From contig BDIU01000360.1 in NCBI GenBank assembly GCA_002118135.1, positions 1 to 64,000 on the forward strand: a stretch of DNA of 64,000 nt. The letters are read 5' to 3'. The notes beneath the pieces are model-generated. The model did not search any database. It worked only from the letters and a program-made list of their open reading frames with translations, and was not told where the DNA came from. The translations under genes were made by a program, and so were the position numbers. This DNA is from Trebouxia sp. TZW2008 (taxonomy: Eukaryota > Chlorophyta > Trebouxiophyceae > Trebouxiales > Trebouxiaceae). How positions within the stretch are numbered: the stretch's first letter is position 1; each line of letters starts with the position of its first letter. Below are positions 21,201 through 31,700 of the stretch, piece after piece.

Positions 21201-21936
21201 TTGGTCTTTGTCTTTGCCTTTGTCTTTGCCTTTGCCTTTGCATGCCTCTGTGACCTTTGCCTTTGCCTTTGCATGCCTCTCTTGCCTACCCTTTGCCTTT
21301 CCTTTGCCATTGCCCTTGCCCTTGCCCTTGCCCTTGCCTTTGTCATCCTCCTTTGCCTTTCCTTTGCCTTTGCTTTGCTGCTTTGCCTTTTCTTAGACTT
21401 GCATTTAGTGTCGCATGACTCAGCTTCAGTGCTAATACGTCCCTTGGCTTGCATTTGTGGGTACCAATTTTCAGCCATCACAGTCATTTGACCATTTGCG
21501 TACACGATAAAATGCACATGGCAGCTTGGCCAGACTTACTATACCTTGCTTACAAGAGTTGAAGTTTTGACCTTGCTGACAGCGCTGATTGACCGACTTA
21601 CTAAGCTCGTGACTTGCATTTGCAGGACAGTTCCGAGTGAAAAGCAGGGATGGTCCTATAGGCAGAGAGGTGGAACAGCTCATTACCTACATAATACATG
21701 CTCGGGTGCCTCTCATTGAGATCCTTGACGTTTCTCATCTAGATGCTACCAACATGGATCTTGCCTTTGGGTGCAGCAGCAAAACAGCTAAAGCCTTGAG
21801 TCTATTGAATCGACCAGTTGCCGCCTTTGGGGGCCCTCCTAGCAAAACGTATACATTGTATTTTGGCATTTGGGTGAAGTTACGATCATCAGCAGGACAG
21901 CTTGCACAGCCTGCATGGTGTCATGTCCGCAGATAG
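18290..21936 (+). CDS. BTB/POZ-BACK domain protein, 4 exons, all introns GC-AG
   Basis: Exons 18290-18967, 19310-19585, 20565-20895 and 21626-21936 join in phase to 531 residues. The N-terminal 120 residues are low-complexity and include a duplicated QLQLL.TQD.QST segment. The BTB fold follows (about 140-230, with the ALYSGFVEL alpha/beta signature of the domain end) and then a BACK-like helical region beginning at LIEEACTDYLLELSLPVNKL. The C-terminal part has no domain I can name. BTB-BACK proteins usually serve as substrate adaptors of CUL3 ubiquitin ligases. All three donors are GC (GCAAGT, GCAAGT, GCGAGT) after CAG. The last is less certain because the frame could instead stop at TGA 20904-20906. 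Fossil copies of exons 2 and 3 lie in the second intron and a TTTGCC satellite in the third. Confidence 0.72.
19640..19745 (+). repeat. Fossil copy of BTB exon 2 (3' end)
   Basis: The segment GCAGCTTTCAGGAGCA...GTGCGCTCTGTGTGAGGTTCAG at the end of exon 2 is repeated about 150 bases downstream with several substitutions and indels. It is again followed by GCAAGT, so the GC donor is conserved in the copy. Confidence 0.75.
20366..20543 (+). repeat. Truncated in-frame copy of BTB exon 3
   Basis: From VFDMLNAARLTQSDPALAQL through VVMEQLSEV this copies the first half of exon 3 (20565-20895) in one open frame, then diverges and stops in TAA at 20541-20543. The spacing to the functional exon is about 199 bases. 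Confidence 0.75.
20920..21410. repeat. TTTGCC satellite in BTB intron 3
   Basis: Nearly 500 bases are dominated by CTTTGCC/TTTGCC hexamers, with interruptions such as GCATGCCTCT. The + strand is strongly pyrimidine-rich. All frames stay open for long runs on both strands (KAKAKGKGK-like on minus), which explains the many overlapping ORFs. It lies inside an intron. Confidence 0.85.
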
Positions 21937-22107
21937 CGCCTCAGTAGATACCTGATACCTCGCCTGTACATTGAAAGCAATATCACACATGCATCAGCTT
22001 AGATGTGAGTGGTGTCGCAGGTACTCTCATGCCTCAAGCAACCTTTTGAGTCTCAAATGCAAATACTGTAAGATTTCAAATGACGACCTCATCAATCCAT
22101 TTGATCC
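21937..22107. promoter_or_regulatory. Short spacer before the coproporphyrinogen oxidase gene
   Basis: Only 171 bases separate the BTB stop from the next start codon. It contains the dispersed repeat at 21992-22060 shared with 12178-12240. Confidence 0.35.
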
Positions 22108-24977
22108 ATGGCCCAGGCAGGCATCGCGCACCCGCACAGCTGCAGTCAGGCGAGTAAAGCTTCTACACGCCACTTTCGCACGCTGACCTTCACGAGACGT
22201 CGGTGGCCCGCTGCGTTAAGACGTCAGCGCGCGCAAGTCTCTGCAACAGGCAGACCCCACGAAGACTTTCAAGAAGTCCTGCTCAGAACTCAGCAGAGCA
22301 TCATCAAGGTCGACTGGGGACTGCATGTCACGCCTATTGCGCTGTAAAGCCGCACCTGGCCTCCATCACGCTCAGAGTGCTGCAGGAAGCAGAGGGCTTA
22401 GAGAGCCAAGGCCACACCTTCCTCATAGACAAATGGAGCTCTCTTCCCACTCGACAGGGCATTACAGCAGTCCTTCAGGATGGAACCTTGATAGAAAAGG
22501 CAAGGCCCTTTGCCAAATTCTAGCTGCTTCATGCGCATTGACAACCATGGTCACACCACTGAACCAAATGTAGGGAGCTGTTAACACTTCATTCATTCAA
22601 GGCAAATTGACTCCAGAGAGAGCGCTTGCAATGAGCAGCAGAGGCAGGGGCATTGATCCCAAGGGAGGACAAGAGTACTCAGCGGCAGCATTGTCACTGG
22701 TCTTTCATCCTGCCAACCCTTTTGTGCCAACTCTGAGAGCAGACGTGCGCCTGTTCAAGGTAATGCTGCACAATGATTGATCACACACGCTTGCTTGGCA
22801 AGCTTTAAAATCCAGGTATATATGTACCAGGTGTGTACAGGTGCAAGCAGCTGCCTCCATGCAAGTCCTTACGCACAATCTAATGTGTATTCAACTCATT
22901 GAATGCTGCACAATTGCCTCAAAAAGTCGAATCATTCTTCCTAATGTGCTCAGCGTATGGATACTTGCACATTGATGACATTCGGCGTCATTGTGCACAT
23001 TGCATCACAAGACAAGTCACAAGTGCTCAACACAGTCAACATTGTGATGCCGAAACACATATTTTGGCTGCAGTACCAGGCATGTATTGCAGCTGAAACA
23101 GCATGACACACAATGTGCCTAGCATTTGTGCAAGAACATCACTAGTGCGATCACTTTGTTTTGCGTAGGTAGGGGTTCAGTCATGGTTCGGAGGGGGTTG
23201 CGACCTGACCCCAGCCTACCTATTTGAAGAAGATGCATGCCAGTTCCACAGCTTCTGGAAATCTACATGCAATGCCCATCACGCTGACTTGTATCCCAAG
23301 TACAAGGCATGGTGTGATGAGTATTTTTATATTCCTGCCAGACAGGAGCACAGAGGCATTGGAGGAATCTTCTTTGATGATCTGGAGGCTGATGATGCTG
23401 ACTTTGATGCTGCACAGGCAAGCCTTTCTTGATGCTGCCTGAAGCCTTTCAATGAGGATCAGACATCGTTGCACTCAGCATAGGAAAATGGTATAGGTTG
23501 TGGATTGCCGTGTTGCAAAGTTGTATCAGCACCAGTCGCTGTCTGTATGCAGCGCAATGTGCAGGCAAGCCTTACACATTGCTGTCTGCCCTGTTTTGAG
23601 CAGGGACAGAATCAGGAACTACCTGCATTTGGCACGCTGCACAGGTCAGCTTCACATGTCACCTACTGCAGCGTTGCAGTGTGCTAGTGACGATAAGATG
23701 CTGTCTGTATGCATCACACTGTTGCTGCTGCCCAGATGCGCATGCGGCATGCTTGTCTGACCTTCCTATGGTGGGGGTTTGGTATTAGTTGGTGTTCTGG
23801 CGGTCTGACAACAGATTGCAGACACTTGTATGTTTCAGCTGATACGTTTGGTACACCTGAGTCTGTCTGCAGCTGAGCACACCAGATGCAGTTAAGCTTT
23901 GCTGTGCTGTTCTGCGCTCATGTCTTCCTCAAAGTTTGGCCTGTGCCGTCAGAGGAAACAATATAAATTGATGGACCTGACGTTGGCAACAATGCAGCGA
24001 CACGGCAGCCGTAGCAAAACAGTAGTGAAGCAATCATGCATCATCAGTGTAGCATCAGACTCCCATATCACAATGTACAGCGAGCACCTTAAGATACAAG
24101 CATGTGGCTGTCGAAAGCCACCGCTTGATCATGCGTTTGGCACTCCCATTCTTATCTGCCATAGGTTTGTGCCAAGCCCTGCTGCATAGGAAAGCTTTTT
24201 GGCACAAGATGCAGATCAGGCGTTGAAACAGCAGTGATACAGATGATTTGCTGAAGCTACAAATCCAGCTCATATGTGTGCTTGCATCAACCCCTTGCCC
24301 CCTTGTCGATCTATGGGAAAACCTGTGACATCATCTGGCTTCTTTTCTCATGAATGCCAAGTGCCATTGTCTGTTTTCTCTGTTTCTCTTTCTGTGTGCT
24401 TGGAAACCTATAGGCTGAAGAGCTCCCATACCTAGAGCAACCCTGGCATTGGGATAAGCTCACAACTGTGGTGTCATGCACAATCAAGCCACTCAAATCC
24501 CTGACATTTGTTGCTTGATGCAGCACATACACACATGCTGTGCCTTGACAGCTACCTTTCACATTGAGACAGCACCTGTCATTGGCATTAGTTCATATGT
24601 GTGTCGTGACCAAAACAGAACACAAGCCATTTGCAACGGTGAGATCTTCTGGGTGCAATCAAGCTTGGTGTCTGCAGTTTGTACAAGATGTGGCAGAAGG
24701 CATTCTGCCAAGCTGGAAGGAAATAGCTATTAGGCGTGGCAGCATGTCATTCACTGAAGAACAGCGGCAATGGCAGCTCTTGAGAAGAGGCAGATATCTC
24801 GAGTTCAATCTGTTGTATGACAGAGGGGTCAAGTTTGGCCTGTCTGGTGGCAGACTTGAGTCCATCATGGTATCCGCACCCCCCCTGATTGCTTGGAGGT
24901 ACAACGTTGTCGCCAACCAGAATTCGCCAGAAGCTAAGTTAGTGTCAATTTTGCAAAAGCCAAGGGAGTGGACGTGA
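22108..24977 (+). CDS. CPOX: Divergent oxygen-dependent coproporphyrinogen III oxidase (HemF family), plastid-targeted
   Basis: Exons 22108-22308, 22386-22499, 22574-22759, 23169-23417 and 24678-24977 join in phase to 349 residues. The first 45 or so residues are rich in Ser, Ala and Arg and look like a chloroplast transit peptide. Family landmarks follow in order: a [10 protein letters not shown] segment, [26 protein letters not shown] with the conserved Asp, [11 protein letters not shown], and [26 protein letters not shown] near the C-terminus. The family oxidatively decarboxylates coproporphyrinogen III to protoporphyrinogen IX in haem and chlorophyll synthesis. Oddities: the Gly run before VLQ is absent, and the His of the usual PTxHxNxR motif is Arg (PTLRADVR). 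It may therefore be a paralogue with altered activity (compare algal CPX2). Introns 2 and 4 have GC donors. Confidence 0.85.
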
Positions 24978-25672
24978 CAGCTGGGCAACAGTAATAAAGC
25001 ACGATGTGCTGCTCTCTGCAGCCGTGACAGTTGCAAGGCTCTTTCACAAGCTTGTTACATAGCTATACAGAGGGCTCGAGCATGCATCAGCATTACATGC
25101 GGGTTCTCTGCGTTGCTGTTTTGTCTGCTGCAGTTTTGAGCACGAGGCAACACACTTATTGTGTAACATTGTGCGAGATCTTTGCAGTGGTTGACAAAAA
25201 TGCAAGTCAACCCTCAGATGTTATGTGCTAAACCATGATGTCTGCAGCCTGGCCTCTTGTCAGCAATCACTTGCTTGAATACAGTGCATGTGCACCCTTA
25301 TCAGTAAAACACTGCAGCACTTCTACTACAGGCGATGGAAGAAGATGCAAATTGAAGTGGTTAGTAAAACCTCTCTCTCTCTCTTAACAAAATTTGAAAA
25401 GTCAGCGGGGAGTTTCGACTCTTTGCTCTGATCGTGATCGTGCGCAGAAAGAGCAACTCGCGCTTTACTGTTAGGCACTTTGCGTCGACATCTCGCATCT
25501 TAGAATGCATTGCGGCAGTCAATACTGATCCTTCTTCGTTCCTAGGCGAGCTTGTGTGCTTTCCTGAATATGAATGCGTTTCCAGGTCTGCCAAGCCGGA
25601 GAGACAGAAAGGTCAGTTGCACGTTCACATCAAGCACAACAATTTTCAACCAACAACCTCCTGTATATCTTG
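24978..25672. other. Intergenic region, poly(A) side of CPOX and leader of F-box gene
   Basis: No gene is supported. A short CT microsatellite lies at about 25373-25385. An open frame runs upstream of the F-box start from 25574, but the first ATG followed by domain sequence is at 25673. Confidence 0.4.
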
Positions 25673-27513
25673 ATGCAGCTGAAAGGCTGGAACGACGTGC
25701 AACCTGATATACTGCAAAAGATCATGGGGTACCTGACAGCAGAAGAGGTTTGGAATGCTCGTCGAGCTTCAAGAGTATGGGCCTCTGCAGCACGTAAGGT
25801 AGCCTGCTTCTCAGTGAGCATACCAGCCAGTCTGGAAACGGTACAGAACAAGCTCATAACGCTCAGCAGACGTCAGGTGGCAGCAACCTACCCTGCAGTC
25901 AGCGTGTCAGTGTCCCTGCCTGAGCCTCTACAAGTCCATGAGTGTTTGCAAGTCCTTGCAAATATGAAGTACTTGGTGAGGAGACCTACTGCTTGAAATG
26001 CCGTCTGTGTCATTTGCTGTTGCGCAAAAGTGAATTGTCTACTTACAACTTGCAGGGCAATTCGCTTAGCGGTGTCCAGATTCAGATTCGCATTATTGGC
26101 CCAGCTGCAAGTGAAGTTGAGCAGTGTGCAACAGCAGCTGCTGCTTTATCTCAATGGCTTGTAGCGCAAGGTGTCAAAATCTGCTTTGCAATCGAGCCAG
26201 GCCATCAGCAAGCGGAACCACCGCCTGTTGATGTACTTCTGCATTTTGCTCCATGCTTACAGCACCTGGTCTTTTACACAGTCTCAGACAGCAACTGGAC
26301 AGATGCTGCGATTGAAAGTGGATCTCAGGCCTGCTTTGAGGCTGAACACCTTGCAGCTCTGGCACCAACCACCTTCCTTGAAACACTTGCTGTGACAATT
26401 GCAAACAGTCCTGAAGCCATTGCTGCTTGCGTCACACCAATAGCTACTGTGCACAGCCTCAGGAAGCTGCATCTCAGTATTGCTGCAAATGATGTAGATT
26501 TCAGCCCACTGGCGCACCTCAGCAAGATTGAAGATCTAGCCCTACAATGCCTTGTGGACGAGGCCTCCTGTTCAGAAGTACTCAAGAGCAATAGGCACAG
26601 CCTGCAGCATGTCAAGCTGACTAGCTGCTCATGGGATGACCATACATATCTAGCATTTCATGTTGTGGGCAGCTTACAGTCCTTGGTGCTGAAGCTTGAC
26701 ACATTGAGCATTTATGCTGCGCAGATCATCGCAGGCATGGTCTCTGCTGAGTCAGTCAAGATATCACTACATGAGTGCCATAATATGGAGCCATTAGCTT
26801 TCAGGGCATTGTCAATTGGCACAGGACATGTTCAGCAGCTGACCTTATGGAACATGGATGATTGGAGATGCGAGCAATTGCGCCCAATCTCAACTTTGAC
26901 ATCGCTGACCTTGGTGCGATGCTCAGGACTTAGTGGCCAAGAGCTGCACATGCAAAAGCATCTCACAAGCCTGACATTCATCAGCTGCAACTACATCACT
27001 GAGGCAGGCATGAGGAAGATTGTCAAGACTTGTCCCAGTTTAGAAAAGATTGAGTTCTTAGCTGAGCCAGCAATGCCAGAGCCTGGTCATCCTGCTCACG
27101 GGCGTCTGTCTTTATCCTTACATGCTCTCTTGGCACTGTCACATGGGGAACGTCTGTCACTGATCAATCTGAGCGGTATCAGCCAGACCTCGATGAAACA
27201 AATTGAGGCTCTGCAGGCCTGCTTTCACGCGCAACAGAACGCAAACAAAGCACATGCCAAGATCTTGGTGCAATACTCTGATACAGCAGCTCCTCAGCCT
27301 ACTGTGAAAGTCAATGATGGCTTATTGCAAGTCAACCTTCGGCCCACCCCTGCTGCGCCTGACTTGAAGAGTATGACAATTTGTGAAGCCTCTTTCTGGG
27401 CAGAATGCGATACACTAGAGAAGGCTATATTGGGCTTGTTTATAGGTTCCTATGTTGCATGTATAGCTTTGGGTGCAGTGGGTTATAGGAAGTTTTCCCA
27501 TTGTGCAATGTAG
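25673..27513 (+). CDS. F-box / leucine-rich-repeat protein with C-terminal membrane anchor
   Basis: Exon 1 (25673-25975) and exon 2 (26056-27513) join in phase across an 80-base GTGAGG...TGCAG intron to give 586 residues. Residues about 8-45 (DILQKIMGYLTAEEVWNAR...VWASAA) are an F-box. The rest is a Leu-, Ala- and Cys-rich repeat region with LRR-like segments (HLSKIEDLALQCL, LTSLTLVRCSGL, LTSLTFISCNYI, with a TEAGM stretch typical of F-box LRR proteins). The C-terminus has one hydrophobic span (AILGLFIGSYVACIALGAVG) followed by basic YRK, so it is a predicted tail-anchored membrane protein. F-box LRR proteins usually select substrates for SCF ubiquitin ligases. Unlike its neighbours this gene has one intron and no exon fossils. 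ATG 25673 was chosen because it directly precedes the F-box. Confidence 0.75.
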
Positions 27514-28759
27514 TACCAGATGCTGCAAAGGTGTAGAGACAAATATATGTGCAATTGCAAGCGTTACATGATGTCTCAACACATTCATTCTAAGTTTGGT
27601 TGAGGTAGCGTGCACTTCTCCTGAAGACATGTGCTTGACACCAATAATCAAGGCACTGACATCAGACTCTTGAAGCTTGCTGTTCCTTCTTCTTGCATTG
27701 CCATGTCCAATGTTTGCCAGACTGACTCATTCTACACTGTCAGCTCAGCTGCTTTGTCATGCCTTGCCTTGCCTCAGGAAAGAGGTCAAGATCTGAGTCA
27801 ATCTGGTATTTCCCCTGCTTGTCAGCTCCCCCATTCTATGCAAAGTTGCCTGTAACAAAGATCATGTGTGAACATCATCATGCAACGCAACAATGCGATT
27901 ATGAGCCCTGCTTCAACCTTCAGGTCACTATGCTACGGTCACGCCATACAAATGTTGCACGCCAGCTCACAAAGCTTGTCAAATTGAAGGCAACTTTCAG
28001 ATCAGACCCTGACTGCAAACAACTGCAGCCTTTTGTACAGACCTACTGAGTCCTGACGGACTGCCCTTGTCATTGATTGCGTCCAACTGTGGCAATACAA
28101 GTCCAAGCAAATGCAGCATGGCAATTGGCATGATGAATAGCTTGAGCATTTACAATTTTTGCGGCAAGTATTAGCCGCCAGTGTTTGCCGCAATGCCACA
28201 GGGTAGAGCTGTCTTTTGATGAGGCTTGCACTTTGACATTTCTCTCGCTGGGACATGTACAATGTCTATCGAATGCAGAAAGTTGCTGAGGCGCGTGCCT
28301 CAAAGCCTCTGAGCACACTTGCTGGCTGGCCAAAGGACGTAAATTTCCCTCTCTGAAGTCTCTCCTCTTTCAGGGCAGTACAACGGGCTCCGAGACCATT
28401 TTGAGCTGGACAGGACAAGCTCCTTGTTCAGTGCAGACACTTGCGCACTGGACCGCAAGCTCATCAATGCTGCTAGATGCTCGATAGAGGCTGTTGTCTG
28501 ATCAAAGGTTGCACTCGAGTACGATATACTGCGAGCTAGGTTGCAGGGAAGGCGTCGAGAATCTTTGCAGGTACGCAGCCCTTGCGCTTGCTTGCACATT
28601 GCCCGCCCAGGGCTTTTGTTCGCGCGACAAGTGAGTGCAAATTCATGCAGACAATGCTGAGTCTCTAGCCTCTGCGTAATTGCGCAAGGAACGTCGCGAG
28701 GTTCGCCGATCACTGGCAGTATCCCTGACCCATCCCTTCTTCTCATCGTTCAGCTGTCG
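27514..28759. other. Unresolved coding-like fragments between F-box and glutathione reductase genes
   Basis: On the + strand, 27930-28049 and 28372-28575 look protein-like (for example KLVKLKATFRSDPDC, and LEYDILRARLQGRRRES ending at a CAG/GTACGC donor-like site), but the second is broken by an in-frame TGA. The minus strand has a 149-codon open frame over 28300-28746. I cannot decide whether either strand carries a gene. A small degraded gene is possible. Confidence 0.3.
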
Positions 28760-31700
28760 ATGGTGTCGGTAAAGTTGCCCTCAAGTCTTTCAAGCATTGA
28801 TGTCGGCATTTCGGCTCTGACTCGGGCAGGTGCCGTTGCTTCGTTGGGCGAGCGATGACGAGCTTGAGCTGGGATCGTACCTCTGCAGGCGAAAGCCGAC
28901 GCAGACGGCAACGCGGCTCCCTTCGACTACGACTTCTTCAGCATCGGAGGAGGCACGGGCGGAGTCAGAGCTGCGCGATGGTCAGCAATGAATTTCGGTC
29001 TGTCCTCGGCATAAGTTGCTTAACTGCTGCCAATCGAGCTTGTGACCATCCTGCTGTACGGATCGATGCCGTACTCTAAGGCGAATGCACGCAAGCTCAA
29101 GAACATGTCAGAACAGGCAGAGCCATCTGTTCAGCATACAGCAAAATGGTGCAGTCACCTCAGCAGAGTTGCCAGACTGATTGCTCACAGAATGTAACAG
29201 GGCAGCAGAGTGTAAATGTGCATCATGCCCCTGCTTTGCACATGACAAGACACCAGACATCATTGCAGTGATGCTTGAATACACCTGTGTCTACACACAC
29301 CGACAGTGCAGAAAACGTGTTCGCACAGACTGCAAATTCAGAAGTGCCTCCACGTGAGTGCAGCAGTACAAGCGGTTTCTCAGGCGCTAAGTCCAAGTCA
29401 CAGCACTGCACATCAATGCAGCAATGCATGCATTATTCATATTTGGAACAATCTATGTCTGCCCATGCTGACGACTGTGATCTGCAAAGACTGCCAAACT
29501 CAAAGCTGCGCGAGAGGTGGATTTTTCAGTACATGCATTTGCTCCAGCCAACTTCACCACACGACTTGAGCGACATACATCCAGTCACTGTGCTTCCTGG
29601 GCCGTCTCTACTGACAGAAGCCCATGCTGTGACACCTAATGGCACAGACATTCCCTTTCTTCCGTTTTCTGTCTAAACTACAAAGTGCCTCACCATTATT
29701 GCAGAATTTTCCTTTGGTTTGTTTTTGTGTTTGAACTATAATGTAAAAGTTACTCTTGTTGATTCTTCAGGTGCCAGAACAGCGGTGTGTGAGGTTCCTT
29801 TTGACTACATTGCTAATGAGGAGCATGGTGGGCTGGGAGGCACTTGTGTTTTAAGAGGCTGCGTACCAAAAAAGCTGCTGTCATTTGGCGGGGAGTATGC
29901 CAATGAGTTCAAGGGTGCTGAAGGCTATGGGTAAGACTGCATCCTTCACCCTAATGGCTGAGCCCTGTGCATTGTGCTGACTTGGTGCAGCTCTCACACA
30001 TGAGATGCTCAAGTGCTGTTCAGAGCATGCGTCGAAATTACAGCATTCAGTCCGTTACAGCAGCATTGATAGAGACATGAAGAGAATGACAAAGTTGTTG
30101 ATCACAAGCACACCAATTCATCATCATCATCATCACCAGAAGCTACCGGATCTGCCTACACCATGAGGGCTTGCCTTGTTGCATTCACTGCATACATCAT
30201 GCAGCTGTTGTTCATTTCAGCCAAGTCACAGTCTGTGCAATACATGCTGAAAGTTGTGCTGATGCTGTCAGGTGGAGTTTGAATGGGACACCAACCCATG
30301 ACTGGGGCAAGTTCATGACCACAAAGCGCAAAGAGCTCAAAAGGCTGAATGACATCCACAGCAACATGCTTGATAAGGTGTACCAATGCTTGGCATATTC
30401 CGCGTCGTGTGTATTGGCTGTTTGTTGTACTGAGTGTTTGTCATAATGAATGTTTGCAATGGCATGGTGTTCAGGCAAAAGTCCTGCAGCACAGGAGAAC
30501 TCTGTTTTAGACCGAGGCCGCATGTGAGCATTCATGATGCACAGCAATTTTTGTGAAGCGATGTTGTTGCATTTTCGAGACGCAGATTGTGGCAGTCATT
30601 GGTGCCTGTAATCAACTGCTGCCACTCATGCAGTATGCTCAAAGCACATGGTGACCAAAATACAAACTACCAAGATTGATGGAAAATCAAGAAAAGCAAT
30701 GTTGCTGTTCAGGCTGGAGTGAAGATGATTGAGGGCCGAGGGACAGTTGTTGATGCGCACACAGTGCGTGTGAAGGACAAGGAGTACACGGTAAGCTGTC
30801 AATTTGACATGCCTTGTGTTGCACAGAGATCATGAAACAATATGCTAGATGTGATGTTTACCACAGTAAATTCATCATATGACATCAAAAATTCAGGGCT
30901 TCCTGGTGATTGCACCCTCTTCATGAATTTGTGTTCCCAATAGACACTTCAAATTTGAAAGAACACTTTTTGCACAATCATCAGCAGCAATGCGCTGCAT
31001 TGGATGTCCTCAACATCTACTCCTGACCTCATTGCTAGCAGAAGATGCGCTTGGTAACAACGGCAGATATCGGCAAATATCGCTGATGGTGCATGCAGTC
31101 AAAGTACATTCTGATAGCCACAGGAGGGACCCCTGCTGTGCCCCCCATTGAGGGCAAGGAGCTGTGTGTCATCAGTGACGCTGTCCTGGACACCATGGAG
31201 AGGCCACAAAAGTTAGTCAATGTAACTTGTGATCGTCTTGCTGATAGCGTTGTATGTTTGCCAACCGCAAACTTCAACTCCTTTTGTTCCTTTTGAACAT
31301 TTTTTGTCTGCACATTTGGCTTGCTACAAATGTCACATGATGCACCTGTTGAGTCCATGCAAAAGCTGCTGTTATTGCCAGAACAAAGAGAAGAACAGAT
31401 GCCCTGAAAGGTGCTCTTCAGACACACAATTATTCTGCGCCGTTTGCACAGATGTACATGTGCTCGTTTTTGAGTTTTACCCCATGTCTATAGCCCTGCT
31501 GCATCTGGCAACAGCTTTGCTGCATGCAAAAACCTATAAACCATCAATTGGCTGCAAATTTACCTGCAGATTGGTGATTGTGGGAGCAGGCTACATCGCT
31601 TGTGAGCAGGCATGCATCTTCAACAACTTTGGGTCAGAGGTGCACATGCTGTACATGGAGGAGGTAGCACTAGCAGGTGAGAGGACATGTAGCACTTCTG

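Noticed and set aside
20876..21517. Many overlapping ORFs on both strands encoding Lys/Ala/Arg/Gln or Phe/Leu/Cys repeats
   Set aside because: They arise because the TTTGCC hexamer lacks stop codons in any frame. The region fits inside an intron of the BTB gene.
28855..29079. ATG at 28855 as the start of glutathione reductase
   Set aside because: It opens a different frame from the GGGTGG FAD motif. The correct frame enters through the acceptor at 28888.
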